Positions 52,595-60,502 of a stretch of 64,000 nucleotides of DNA are shown piece after piece. The position numbers were made by a program, and so were the translations under genes. The notes beneath the pieces were generated by a model. It ran no database searches. It had not been told where the DNA came from and saw nothing but the letters and a program-made list of their open reading frames with translations. The DNA is from Myroides odoratus (GTDB taxonomy: Bacteria > Bacteroidota > Bacteroidia > Flavobacteriales > Flavobacteriaceae): positions 223,060-287,059 of the forward strand of contig NZ_LROZ01000003.1 of the NCBI RefSeq assembly GCF_001549985.1, in the 5' to 3' direction. Each line of letters starts with the position of its first letter. The stretch's first letter is position 1.

Positions 52595-52906
52595 TTACAG
52601 CAGTTTTTGTAAGTGAGTCCGAATTAGATTGGCAGTTTCAATGGTATGCTCTTTAACTCCTGTTGTATCACCAAGTTTAAAAAGGTTGCTTATTCGCCTA
52701 AAATTATCAGCGTATTTGTTGAGCAGTTTGTAAACTTCTACTTCTTCAGGAGTTAATTTATAGGCTAAAGAATAGTCAAGAGCTATATTTCGGATGTATT
52801 CCGAAACACTACAACCCACTTTTTCTGCTTTGTTTTTTATGATTAGAGCTTCTGTAAGAGTAACTCTAAATTCTATCTTCTTTGTTTTTTTCATCGTCTT
52901 ACCCAT
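52595..52906 (-). CDS. MobC-like relaxosome protein
   Basis: The 103-residue protein has a ribbon-helix-helix-like N-terminus (KIEFRVTLTEALIIKNKAEKVGCSVSEYIRNIAL) followed by helices, typical of MobC/MbpB accessory proteins that open DNA at oriT. The relaxase gene follows by two bases. The intergenic piece upstream (52907-52989) is a candidate oriT location, but I see no clear nic signature. Confidence 0.88.
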   Translation of the reverse strand: MGKTMKKTKKIEFRVTLTEALIIKNKAEKVGCSVSEYIRNIALDYSLAYKLTPEEVEVYKLLNKYADNFRRISNLFKLGDTTGVKEHTIETANLIRTHLQKLL

Positions 52907-52989
52907 TTTGCGACCTTCGGGAGAAAAACGAGTGATCTTTGGCTGTCAAATTTCCAATTTGTAAGGACAAAGACACATCTCGATAATTC

Positions 52990-53940
52990 TCACGTCAAAT
53001 CATTGCGGTTAATAGTTAGTAAATAATCATTCAAGTCTTTGTGATTCTCGTACATTTTGCGTCCATCAAAAGCGTTTTGATACGCCTGTACAACTTTTAG
53101 AGTTGCATTATCTCCAGCTTTATCATTGTCGAAACAACAAATAATTCTTTCATACTTTAATTCTTTGTACAAAGCATTATTGATACTTTTATCCATTTGT
53201 ACATTGATACATTTATACAATTCCCCATTTGTACATTTGTACAAATAATTATTTGGTGTTTTAATTATTGTATTATTCAGCATTGATACAGAATTAAGAA
53301 TCAAAAAATCATATTGCTTTTCTGCATTTGAATAAAGGGTTAAAAAGCTTATATAATCACTCCAAGATTCAAACAAGACAATATTTGTACTTTTGTTATC
53401 AAAGTAGGTCACTGCCTTTTTCCCAAGACACATTTTTACATACTTGTTTCTTAGTTCAAAACCTCCTAACTCATTTTGAAAACCAACAGCGTAATACGAT
53501 TTGTTGTTTAGGGTATAATGCACCTCTTTACAATAATTTTGAGCCATTTTAAGGCTAAGATTACGCTCGTTGACATATTGTATCAAGTTTGGGTGCGTTA
53601 GTGGCTTAATCGCTCGAATTGTATATATTGGTTCTTGAATAATGTTAGAACTCACAATAATTGGCTGATGAAAAGAAAAAGAATCGTTTTTAAGTAATTC
53701 TAAAGCTGATTTAATATCACAATTATTGTACTTCATCACAAAATCAAGCGTTGTTCCTCCAAATCCCTCTGCGTGGTCATAAAACACATTCTTATCAATA
53801 TTCACTTTAAATGATGCTGTTTTCTCTGTTCTAAAGGGACTTAAATACCACCAATCAATTCTCGTCGTTTTTGTTGGACTGTAACCTAACTTTTTAAGTA
53901 AGCCTGTTAGGCTAATTTGTTTAGCTAATTCACAATTCAT
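52990..53940 (-). CDS. CHC2/toprim-type DNA primase of the mobilizable module
   Basis: The 316-residue protein resembles the primases of Bacteroidota mobilizable elements. The first part resembles a CHC2 zinc finger domain (WYLSPFRTEKTASFKVNIDKNVFYDHAEGFGGTTLDFV) without most cysteines, and a toprim-like region follows (LFESWSDYISFL, CCFDNDKAGDNA). I start at ATG 53940; the frame from 53985 would use TTG. A tyrosine-lysine-cysteine-rich stretch (LYKCTNGELYKCINVQMDK) comes from a TTTGTACA repeat cluster in the DNA. Confidence 0.82.
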   Translation of the reverse strand: MNCELAKQISLTGLLKKLGYSPTKTTRIDWWYLSPFRTEKTASFKVNIDKNVFYDHAEGFGGTTLDFVMKYNNCDIKSALELLKNDSFSFHQPIIVSSNIIQEPIYTIRAIKPLTHPNLIQYVNERNLSLKMAQNYCKEVHYTLNNKSYYAVGFQNELGGFELRNKYVKMCLGKKAVTYFDNKSTNIVLFESWSDYISFLTLYSNAEKQYDFLILNSVSMLNNTIIKTPNNYLYKCTNGELYKCINVQMDKSINNALYKELKYERIICCFDNDKAGDNATLKVVQAYQNAFDGRKMYENHKDLNDYLLTINRNDLT

Positions 53941-53977
53941 ACGTTTTAAAATAGTCGGGTTAAAAATCTGTTTTTTT

Positions 53978-54180
53978 TGATGCAATGATGCAGAAAGGTG
54001 TTAATCAATTGTAGTTCAATAAAATACTCTGCATCACTCTTGCATCACTGCATCAAACTCATTTTGTTTCTTGCATCACTCTTGCATCAAACTTGACGTA
54101 TTTTTAGTTTGATGCAAACTTTGATTCAGTGTAACTTATTATTAAACAATGACTTAGTCTATTCTTGCATCATTGCATCA
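53978..54180. repeat. TGCATCA iteron cluster, candidate origin
   Basis: Ten copies of TGCATCA or its complement TGATGCA occur in 203 bases (53978, 53986, 54030, 54041, 54049, 54072, 54083, 54110, 54166, 54174), many spaced 8 or 11 bases. The cluster fills the gap between primase and helicase genes and the helicase 3' end, the classic position of an iteron origin of replication. Confidence 0.7.
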
Positions 54181-55394
54181 AATATTTTATAGAATAAATC
54201 TTTTTTAATGATGTAATAACGTCCTCTACGTTCTATTTTAACAAATTCTCCGTGAGATAAAAGCTCTATTCCTTGATATGATTTTGTGTTGTTTTGAGGG
54301 GCAAAATCCCATTTCTTTAAAGTTTTTCTTATTTCACTAGCAGATATAATTAGTTTAGGATTTGTCTTACGCAATAACAAGAGTAAATCATTAGGAGCTA
54401 AGCAAATTTCATCCTCGTCAATCTTTTCAAAGCACAGGTTTAAAAGTTCTAAAAGCGAAACCTCTATTTTGTTTTTACTAATTAGCTTTAAAAGAGAAGC
54501 TGTAAGTATCTGTTTAGGTGTAAACCACATTCGGGTTTGTTGCGTAGTGTAATAAGGTCGTAGAAGTAAGTATTTAATAAAGTAAGGAACTTCACTTGTG
54601 AGCTTCTTGATAAAGTGAACGTCTTCTACTTCAATAGGTTTAATCTTTCGAATCCAAAAACGTATTTCTTCTTCGTCTATCTGAATAAAATCATCTTCAT
54701 TATTAGAGCAAAGAATAAACTTGGCAAAAAACTCTATTTCTTGCCTATCTTTTCCCTTTGCTTCAACTTTGTCTTTATCAGTGGTAGAAAGGTACTTTAA
54801 ACGCTCTGTAATCTCTTTCTTATCAAAGAATACTTCATCTATGGCAACTAATAACATACTTGCCCAATCAGCGTTAAATTGAGAGCCAAAAGAATCTCCT
54901 TTGATATAAGTCATATTTAGTCCAAAGATATTTTTAAGCCATTTGATAAAAGAGCTTTTTCCTGTCGCACGTTCTTTACTAACAAGACACAATATTGGTA
55001 AGGTTTGCGTTGGCTTCTCATACAATAGCTTTAGATAGTCCAAACCATATTCATACTGTTCACTTCCAAATATGTGTTTTACAAAGTGTAGTGAGTTTGG
55101 AATCAATTGTTCTAATTCAGTTAGGCTAAAGTTTTCTTCTATTGGTTTCATATTTAATTCGTTATAAGTATTAAAAAAATTTTCTACGATTGGTTGATAA
55201 TTAAGATGGTCTGGAATACAACAAAAGCCATCTAATTTTAAGACGTTCTCTAAGTAGGACTTCCCGTGATCTGATATAATCGTTTCACGAGTCCAACGCA
55301 CCATTACTTTAACTTTATCGCCTGATATCAAAGGTTTTTCGATGATTTTAAAGTAAGCAGTTCCTACTCGGATATAGGGTATATCTAAGCTCAT
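54159..55394 (-). CDS. DUF5906/VirE-like primase-helicase
   Basis: The 411-residue protein is a superfamily 3-like helicase: Walker A in LVSKERATGKSSF (about residue 145), Walker B in LLVAIDEVFF, and downstream KFILCSNNEDDFIQID. It is the usual partner of the adjacent primase in Bacteroidota mobilizable elements and likely supports replication after transfer or excision. It ends in FDAMMQE, overlapping the iteron repeats. Confidence 0.82.
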   Translation of the reverse strand: MSLDIPYIRVGTAYFKIIEKPLISGDKVKVMVRWTRETIISDHGKSYLENVLKLDGFCCIPDHLNYQPIVENFFNTYNELNMKPIEENFSLTELEQLIPNSLHFVKHIFGSEQYEYGLDYLKLLYEKPTQTLPILCLVSKERATGKSSFIKWLKNIFGLNMTYIKGDSFGSQFNADWASMLLVAIDEVFFDKKEITERLKYLSTTDKDKVEAKGKDRQEIEFFAKFILCSNNEDDFIQIDEEEIRFWIRKIKPIEVEDVHFIKKLTSEVPYFIKYLLLRPYYTTQQTRMWFTPKQILTASLLKLISKNKIEVSLLELLNLCFEKIDEDEICLAPNDLLLLLRKTNPKLIISASEIRKTLKKWDFAPQNNTKSYQGIELLSHGEFVKIERRGRYYIIKKDLFYKIFDAMMQE

Positions 55395-55490
55395 ATTTAC
55401 TTGTGTTTTAATAATCCTTATCTTTACACGATAAGGATTGAGTTATATATTAATCAGAGATTAAGGGACGATTTGCGGAAGTTGTCCCTT

Positions 55491-55790
55491 TTATTTTTTA
55501 GCGAATAGTTCCAATGCTAAGTCAGCATCGACTATAATTTTTCTACCTCTTTGGATAATCGCTTTTTTTATATGACCTTCTTTCTTAATTTTATTAGCAG
55601 TAGTAATACTGCACCCAAATAGGTCTGCTATACCACGTATTCCGTAAACATAACGCTTTGTGGATTGTTGCGTTTCTTGTGGAGAATTAAGCTCTTTAAA
55701 CTCTTTTATAGATACTGTTTGTAATAACTGTAAAAGTTCTTCTCCTGTCATTTGCCAAACTGGCTTTTCTTTTAACTGATTTAAATACAT
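55491..55790 (-). CDS. DUF3853 family HTH protein
   Basis: From ATG 55790 the 99-residue protein has a short N-terminus (MYLNQLKEKPVWQMTGEELL) and an HTH domain (YVYGIRGIADLFGCSITTANKIKKEGHIKKAIIQRGRKI). DUF3853 proteins accompany mobilizable elements next to integrase and helicase genes. A -7 box 46 bases upstream supports this start; the frame extending to 55910 is not credible. Confidence 0.85.
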   Translation of the reverse strand: MYLNQLKEKPVWQMTGEELLQLLQTVSIKEFKELNSPQETQQSTKRYVYGIRGIADLFGCSITTANKIKKEGHIKKAIIQRGRKIIVDADLALELFAKK

Positions 55791-55835
55791 AGTTTTAGTT
55801 TTTAAATTATACGATTTTGTGATGTTCGAACAATT

Positions 55836-55843
55836 CAAAACTA
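55836..55843 (-). promoter_or_regulatory. -7 box of the DUF3853 gene
   Basis: TAGTTTTG on the minus strand matches TAnnTTTG, 45 bases before ATG 55790. Confidence 0.5.
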
Positions 55844-55890
55844 TCTGTAAATTTCTGTGGAAATGTGTGGGATTTGATAAAAAAACAAAA

Positions 55891-55923
55891 TGCATACAAT
55901 TAATAATCAATCAATTGTATGCA
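55891..55923. repeat. Perfect 11-bp inverted repeat at the module edge
   Basis: TGCATACAATT (55891-55901) faces AATTGTATGCA (55913-55923). It lies exactly where the mobile module meets the truncated AraC gene, so it may be the element's end or an operator. Confidence 0.55.
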
Positions 55924-56629
55924 TTTGCTTATTCATGCTAAGATAAAAGTGGATTTGGTAGAGCACACAATTCAAAGAGGCAGTTTGATAAGTTTGGTAC
56001 CTAATGCTATTGTTTATCCTATAACGGTTTCTGAGGATATAGAAATCCATTCTTTACTGTTTTCTTTTGATTTTATAACGACATCTGTTTCTCTTTTTAA
56101 GACAACGTTATTAGAAACACTCAGGCAACAATATGTTATTGATTTGGATGACACACAATTGGAATTATTAGGGGACCTTTATCAAACGACAAGTAAGTAT
56201 CATTATTCAGCGCACCCAATTGCTGAGGTACAGACGCATTTATTTAGTGCCTTGCTTTTAGAAATTCAAGGTGTTTATGTACATGCGAGTAAGAATACCA
56301 AGGCTGAGTCGCGTTATGAGTACCTAACCAAGCTTTTCTTTGCCTTGTTATATAAGCACTTTAAAGCAGAGCGCTCTCTTCAATTCTATGCAGATCAATT
56401 ATGCGTAACTCCTCAGCACCTATCTACCGTGATTAGAACGGTAACTAAGCACACCCTCTCTTATTGGATAAGCGAGATGGTAATCTTGTATAGTAAATCG
56501 CTGTTAAAAACAACAAGCTTAACAAGCAAAGAAATTGCGGCTGAATTAAACTTTGCAGAACCTACGTTATTTAGTCGTTTTTTTAAGAAGAATACAGGAA
56601 TGACACCTAATGAGTATCGTAAGGAGTAG
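55919..56629 (+). pseudogene. AraC family regulator lacking its N-terminus
   Basis: The remaining 236 residues cover the last part of a cupin domain and the full DNA-binding domain (QFYADQLCVTPQHLSTVIRTVTKHTL and LTSKEIAAELNFAEPTLFSRFFKKNTGMTPNEY). Compared with the intact AraC protein from 56793, about 60 N-terminal residues are missing; a stop codon lies in frame just upstream. The mobile module ends at this point, so insertion or recombination probably removed the 5' end. A truncated product could still bind DNA. Confidence 0.7.
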
Positions 56630-56792
56630 GATAAAAGTAGATTTAGTTAAAAGGAAATAATTTCCTACAGGAAGCGATCGGATCACTTCGTTTGTTATAG
56701 ATAGTAATCAAAGAATGATTACGCTCGTTCTAACAACATAACTTTCATTATACAAAAGTTATACCTTAGTACTCCATTTGAATACACGAACC

Positions 56793-57674
56793 ATGTCCAA
56801 AAGAACCAACCACATTCCCTTAAATCCTATCTCCCATGCTTTTTTTGAAGGAATTCACTTGGGTACTGCTTCAACAGAAGAACTGCAAGAATTAAATGCA
56901 GCGCTGGAAGCGACTAACGAAGGTATCGTTCAACCCCATCGGGATGACCATCATTTTTTTATTGTATTAGAGCATGGAGAGGCTTGTATTGAAGTTGATT
57001 TTGTACGCTATACGCTTCAACAAGGAACTATTATTTATATTCATCCGGGGCAAGTTCACCATTTACTTTCCTTTCATGAGGCTAGAATTCACTTTTTGGC
57101 TATCGATACAGAACATATACAAGAAAACTATCTGTCTGTTTTACAGGATAATATTCCACTTATTCCCTTACAAGTAGAAGCACAAGATGTATTGCTTTTA
57201 GTAGACACTTTACGATTGTGTACTCAATTTGCTGAACACAAAAATGAGAAATTCTATTTTTCTTTTTTACAACATGGGTGTAATGCCTTTATAGGTTTGG
57301 TACTTTCGGCTTATTTTAAGAAGATAAAACAAGAGATTAAATCTTCTCGTTACGAGATTGTAACCAAAGCCTTTAAAGCCAAATTAGAAGAACAATTTGA
57401 ACAACATAAAAGTCCAACATATTATGCGGAGCAGCAAAATTTATCTGTTGCCTATTTAAACGAATGCATAAAAAACACAACTGGACACCCGGTTTCTTAC
57501 CATATTCAACAGCGTATTGTTCTACAAGCCAAACGCATGCTTCGCTATTCCAATCAAACCGTAAAGGAGATTGCCTTTGCCTTAGGGTATGAAGATTATC
57601 CGTATTTTACCCGCTTGTTTAAAAAGGTAGTAGGCGTAAGTGCTGTAGCTTTTCGAAATAAAAACAGCGAATAG
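56793..57674 (+). CDS. AraC family regulator next to a siderophore-interacting protein
   Basis: The protein (293 residues from ATG 56793) has a cupin domain (HRDDHHFFIVLEHGEACIEVDFVRYTLQQGTIIYIHPGQVHHL) and an AraC DNA-binding domain (PTYYAEQQNLSVAYLNECIKNTTGHPVSYHI; VKEIAFALGYEDYPYFTRLFKKVVGVSAVAFR). The siderophore-interacting protein gene starts 94 bases downstream on the same strand, so it is the likely target. Confidence 0.88.
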   Translation: MSKRTNHIPLNPISHAFFEGIHLGTASTEELQELNAALEATNEGIVQPHRDDHHFFIVLEHGEACIEVDFVRYTLQQGTIIYIHPGQVHHLLSFHEARIHFLAIDTEHIQENYLSVLQDNIPLIPLQVEAQDVLLLVDTLRLCTQFAEHKNEKFYFSFLQHGCNAFIGLVLSAYFKKIKQEIKSSRYEIVTKAFKAKLEEQFEQHKSPTYYAEQQNLSVAYLNECIKNTTGHPVSYHIQQRIVLQAKRMLRYSNQTVKEIAFALGYEDYPYFTRLFKKVVGVSAVAFRNKNSE

Positions 57675-57767
57675 TCCAATACTTACATTTGTTTGGTATT
57701 GGCTAAAAAAGGAATCTGTTGTTGTTTTGCTTTTATAAAATAAAGAGCGAATAAACAACGTAATATC

Positions 57768-58478
57768 ATGATTTCAACCTTACCAAAATGGGTGAGTAGT
57801 ATTTTTGGAAATGCACTACGTCCCAATATGAAGATTATAGAAGTAACCTATTTAAGTACAGCTATTAAACAAATTCGATTTAAAGGAGATATCTCCAAAT
57901 GGAATTTTCAAGCAGGTTATGCGAATGTAATTCGAATCAATGATACTGAATTTAGAAATTACACCGTAGCGGCTTATAATCTAGAGGAGAGCACGTTTGA
58001 CATGATTTTTAATCTTCACGGTCACGGTGTTGGAAGTGATCTTCTAGCTACTTTGCAAGTTGGCGATGAACTATTCATTACGCTGCCCCGAGGTAAGAAA
58101 CTCTATGAATCTTTTGTCGAACAACAACTGTTTTTTGGTGATGAAACCTCTTTGGGATTGGCTTGTTTCTTATTGCCTCTTTTCAAACAAAACAAACATC
58201 GTTTTCATTTTTATTTTGAATTAAATGCTTCTAATCTGGAAGTTCCACAAAACTTGGGATTAGAAAACTATACCCTCGTACCAAAAACCAATGCATTTAA
58301 AGAGTCTACCTGGATTGAAAGCTTGTCATTTTTTCAAGATCCGAATTGGGTAAACGCCAATTTTATTCTCACGGGTAATGTCAATAGTATACAGCAAATA
58401 AGAAAAACCTTAAAAGCTAAAAAAGCAGGAAGAATCTGTTTTCAAGGATATTGGTTAGAAGGAAAAAAAGGGTTATAA
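57768..58478 (+). CDS. Siderophore-interacting protein (ViuB/FSR-like)
   Basis: The 236-residue protein has the SIP FAD-binding and NAD(P)-binding layout: IKQIRFKGDISKWNFQAGYANVIRI, then FRNYTVAAYNLEESTFDMIFNLHGHGVGSDLLATLQVGDELFITLPRGKK, with the R-x-Y-T motif for flavin binding and LFFGDETSLGLACFLL. Family members reduce ferric siderophores to release iron in the cytoplasm. Confidence 0.85.
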   Translation: MISTLPKWVSSIFGNALRPNMKIIEVTYLSTAIKQIRFKGDISKWNFQAGYANVIRINDTEFRNYTVAAYNLEESTFDMIFNLHGHGVGSDLLATLQVGDELFITLPRGKKLYESFVEQQLFFGDETSLGLACFLLPLFKQNKHRFHFYFELNASNLEVPQNLGLENYTLVPKTNAFKESTWIESLSFFQDPNWVNANFILTGNVNSIQQIRKTLKAKKAGRICFQGYWLEGKKGL

Positions 58479-58622
58479 ACCTTGTTTTTAATTGAATTGA
58501 TCTAGAGTTACTTCGAGCCAACACCACTATTAATTACGATTCCTCTTAGCTGTAGAAATAGTAATTGTGTTTCATACATTTACTAGACTTTCTATTTTGA
58601 TACCTATTTAATTGCTGATTAT

Positions 58623-58823
58623 ATGAATATCGAAAAAATCACTTCGAGCATAAAAAATAAAAGGCTAATTGAAAGCCCAATCGAAATGGATTTCATTGAA
58701 TTTAAAAATTGGTCAAATAACACATTAGAATTTACTTGTGATAAGTTTATGCAATGGGATGAACATTATTTGCTGGAATATCATGACCATACTGAAACTA
58801 TAAATATAAAAAACGTCATGTAG
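58623..58823 (+). CDS. Small cassette-like hypothetical protein
   Basis: A 66-residue acidic protein starting MNIEKITSSIKNKRLIESP with no recognised domain. It ends within the decayed attC at 58812, as a cassette gene would. The gap before it (58479-58622) shows nothing recognisable. Confidence 0.45.
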   Translation: MNIEKITSSIKNKRLIESPIEMDFIEFKNWSNNTLEFTCDKFMQWDEHYLLEYHDHTETINIKNVM

Positions 58824-58997
58824 CAAGGGTTTGGCGTAATGATGGGGTAAGGCTAAAATTTAAATAATCGGCATTCTATTCCGCAAAAAGTAATTATATT
58901 TCCTTTTTTATAAATTTATTCAATTAATTGGTTCTTGCTCTAAGTAGTGCTGAATTAAAACTTTTATTTTTAATCCCCACTGCTTTGCAGAGCTATC
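58812..58997 (+). other. Decayed attC-like site
   Basis: The segment GGTTTGGCGTAATG, the central CCGCAAAAAGTAATTATATTTCC and AATTTATTCAATTAATTGG, and the ending AATCCCCACTGC parallel attC 2 (31661) in order and spacing, but the terminal GTT core is not intact. It is probably inactive. It shows that the cassette family once extended to this side. Confidence 0.6.
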
Positions 58998-59017
58998 ATA
59001 ACAGAACACGCAAAGAA

Positions 59018-59491
59018 ATGACAATAGTAAAATTCAGAGCATGGGAATTCATTGTTGACAAGGAATTGACAAAAATGACGTACGACAAAGTCCCTAGTGG
59101 TAGTCCTGAAGGTTGTGATTGTAATGACTGTAAAAATTTTGTAAACAGCAGAGAAACAATTTATCCTGAAGAAATTAAAAAATTACTAACTGAGATTGGA
59201 GTTGATTATAAAAAAGAAAGTGTAATTTGTCATTACTGTCGACAAGATGATGGGCTTCATCATTATGGAGGCTGGTTTCATTTTAAAGGCCAATTTAAAG
59301 GTAAAGATTGTAATGTTCCAATCGGTTCTAATTGTTTCACCTTTGACTTAACACCAATAAATGACAAATTCAGTATTGGTTTTCATTATGACAGTGCTTT
59401 GACTTTTTTTGATAAAAAAGAGAATCTAGTCCAAATTGAATTTGAAGCCAAAATCCAGTGGACAATTGACAAAGAACTAGAGAGTGAATAA
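59018..59491 (+). CDS. Cassette-like hypothetical protein with cysteine pairs
   Basis: From ATG 59018 the 157-residue protein has CDCNDCKNF and CHYCRQDDGLHHYGGWFHFKG, four or five cysteines that could bind zinc, and an all-beta second half. I do not recognise a named family. It lies directly after the decayed attC, as a cassette gene does. A longer reading to 58928 would enter the attC and is not preferred. Confidence 0.5.
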   Translation: MTIVKFRAWEFIVDKELTKMTYDKVPSGSPEGCDCNDCKNFVNSRETIYPEEIKKLLTEIGVDYKKESVICHYCRQDDGLHHYGGWFHFKGQFKGKDCNVPIGSNCFTFDLTPINDKFSIGFHYDSALTFFDKKENLVQIEFEAKIQWTIDKELESE

Positions 59492-59598
59492 GTGGCCTAT
59501 ACATTGACAGCATATTGATAAAACGCAAAATCCTTTTCTTCTTCTTCAAAATCAACTATTTAATAGGGTTTTTATTTTAGAATCAAACGATTCCAATC

Positions 59599-59712
59599 CT
59601 ATTCAACGGCTTGCTTCTTAAAAGCACTATCGTAAGTCTTTCTAATTCTTTTCATAAGTCAAAGATAAGTTTTTATGTTTAACTCTTTGTTCAGACTAAG
59701 TTAGCAAGTCCA
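59599..59712 (-). pseudogene. IS3-family relic: left end and start of OrfA
   Basis: Read on the minus strand, 111 bases (59712 to 59602) match the left end of the IS at 32812 with about six mismatches, including the -7 box TATCTTTG and the orfA start. The frame gives MKRIRKTYDSAFKKQAVE and then TAG at 59599-59601. The rest of the IS is absent. It sits between a cassette-like gene and an aadA-like gene. Confidence 0.85.
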
Positions 59713-59727
59713 ATTCTTTAGAAAAGC

Positions 59728-60489
59728 TTATTTAATTCGTGTTAGTATAAAATCAGCAAACTGATGTAATACAGCTACATCTGTATTTAGAGGACTCTTA
59801 TTTACTCCTAAATAAACAGCTTTAGCCTGAGCAAGTAAAGGCGTAAACTCATCAGGTGCAATAGGTAGTATATAATCAACTGCTTTGTCTTTTGAGATTA
59901 CTTCACCCGTTTGAACAGAATAATACATTCTACAAAGGGTAAGGATCACATTCACCTCGTCGTCTTCTATTTCATTGATTATGTTGGGTAATGAGGCTAA
60001 AATTGCTTTTTTAAACACCATATCTGAGATAATAGGGAGTACCTCAATAGCTCCTTTTCCATATAAGGTTATGCTATTTAACCGTACTTTTCTAAGTAAG
60101 ATAGTAAGATCTTCATCCTTTACATTCTCAGGGATATACCCATTGCTATATTCTTCTCTTAACCACTCCCCATACTGAAACTCTCTGTGTAAGGGAAATG
60201 CTAACTTCCTTAATTCTGATTGGTTGATAATGGTCACTTCCATATATCGCTTCCCTTGATTATTGTCAATTTCTCCTGATAATACGAGTAATTGTTCTAT
60301 GAGGATTCTTTTAATTTCTGGAGATAAAGCTTGATTAACAATAACGAAAAGATCAAGGTCACTTTTGGGTTTTAATCCTCCTAGTACATAAGAGCCATAG
60401 AGGTAAATCCCTTGAAGAGTTTCCCCTAAAGTATCGATAAGAAATGCTGTGGTTTGGGTAACTTGAAGCGGTAAAGATGGGTTATTCAT
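59728..60489 (-). CDS. AadA-like aminoglycoside nucleotidyltransferase
   Basis: The 253-residue protein has the nucleotidyltransferase motif GSYVLGGLKPKSDLDLFV with two metal-binding aspartates, then EVTIINQSELRKLAFPLHREFQYGEWLREEY and a C-terminal AadA-type helical domain (DEVNVILTLCRMYYSVQTGEVISKDKAVDYILPIAPDEF). Adenylyltransferases of this family inactivate streptomycin or spectinomycin. The next gene upstream, an epimerase, ends 13 bases from its start, so they may share a transcript. Confidence 0.82.
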   Translation of the reverse strand: MNNPSLPLQVTQTTAFLIDTLGETLQGIYLYGSYVLGGLKPKSDLDLFVIVNQALSPEIKRILIEQLLVLSGEIDNNQGKRYMEVTIINQSELRKLAFPLHREFQYGEWLREEYSNGYIPENVKDEDLTILLRKVRLNSITLYGKGAIEVLPIISDMVFKKAILASLPNIINEIEDDEVNVILTLCRMYYSVQTGEVISKDKAVDYILPIAPDEFTPLLAQAKAVYLGVNKSPLNTDVAVLHQFADFILTRIK

Positions 60490-60502
60490 TTTTTTGATTC
60501 AT

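Larger units (their letters stand above)
50950..55900. mobile_element. Mobilization and replication module (IME-like) without integrase
   Basis: All genes are on the minus strand: DUF3853, a primase-helicase, a primase, MobC, relaxase and a coiled-coil membrane protein, the standard gene order of Bacteroidota mobilizable elements. No integrase is present. On the left it abuts cassette 7; on the right it meets an AraC gene lacking its 5' end. Borders are approximate. Confidence 0.6.

Noticed and set aside
52907..52989. oriT of the mobilization module
   Set aside because: The place is plausible, between MobC and primase, but I see no convincing inverted repeat with a nic site.
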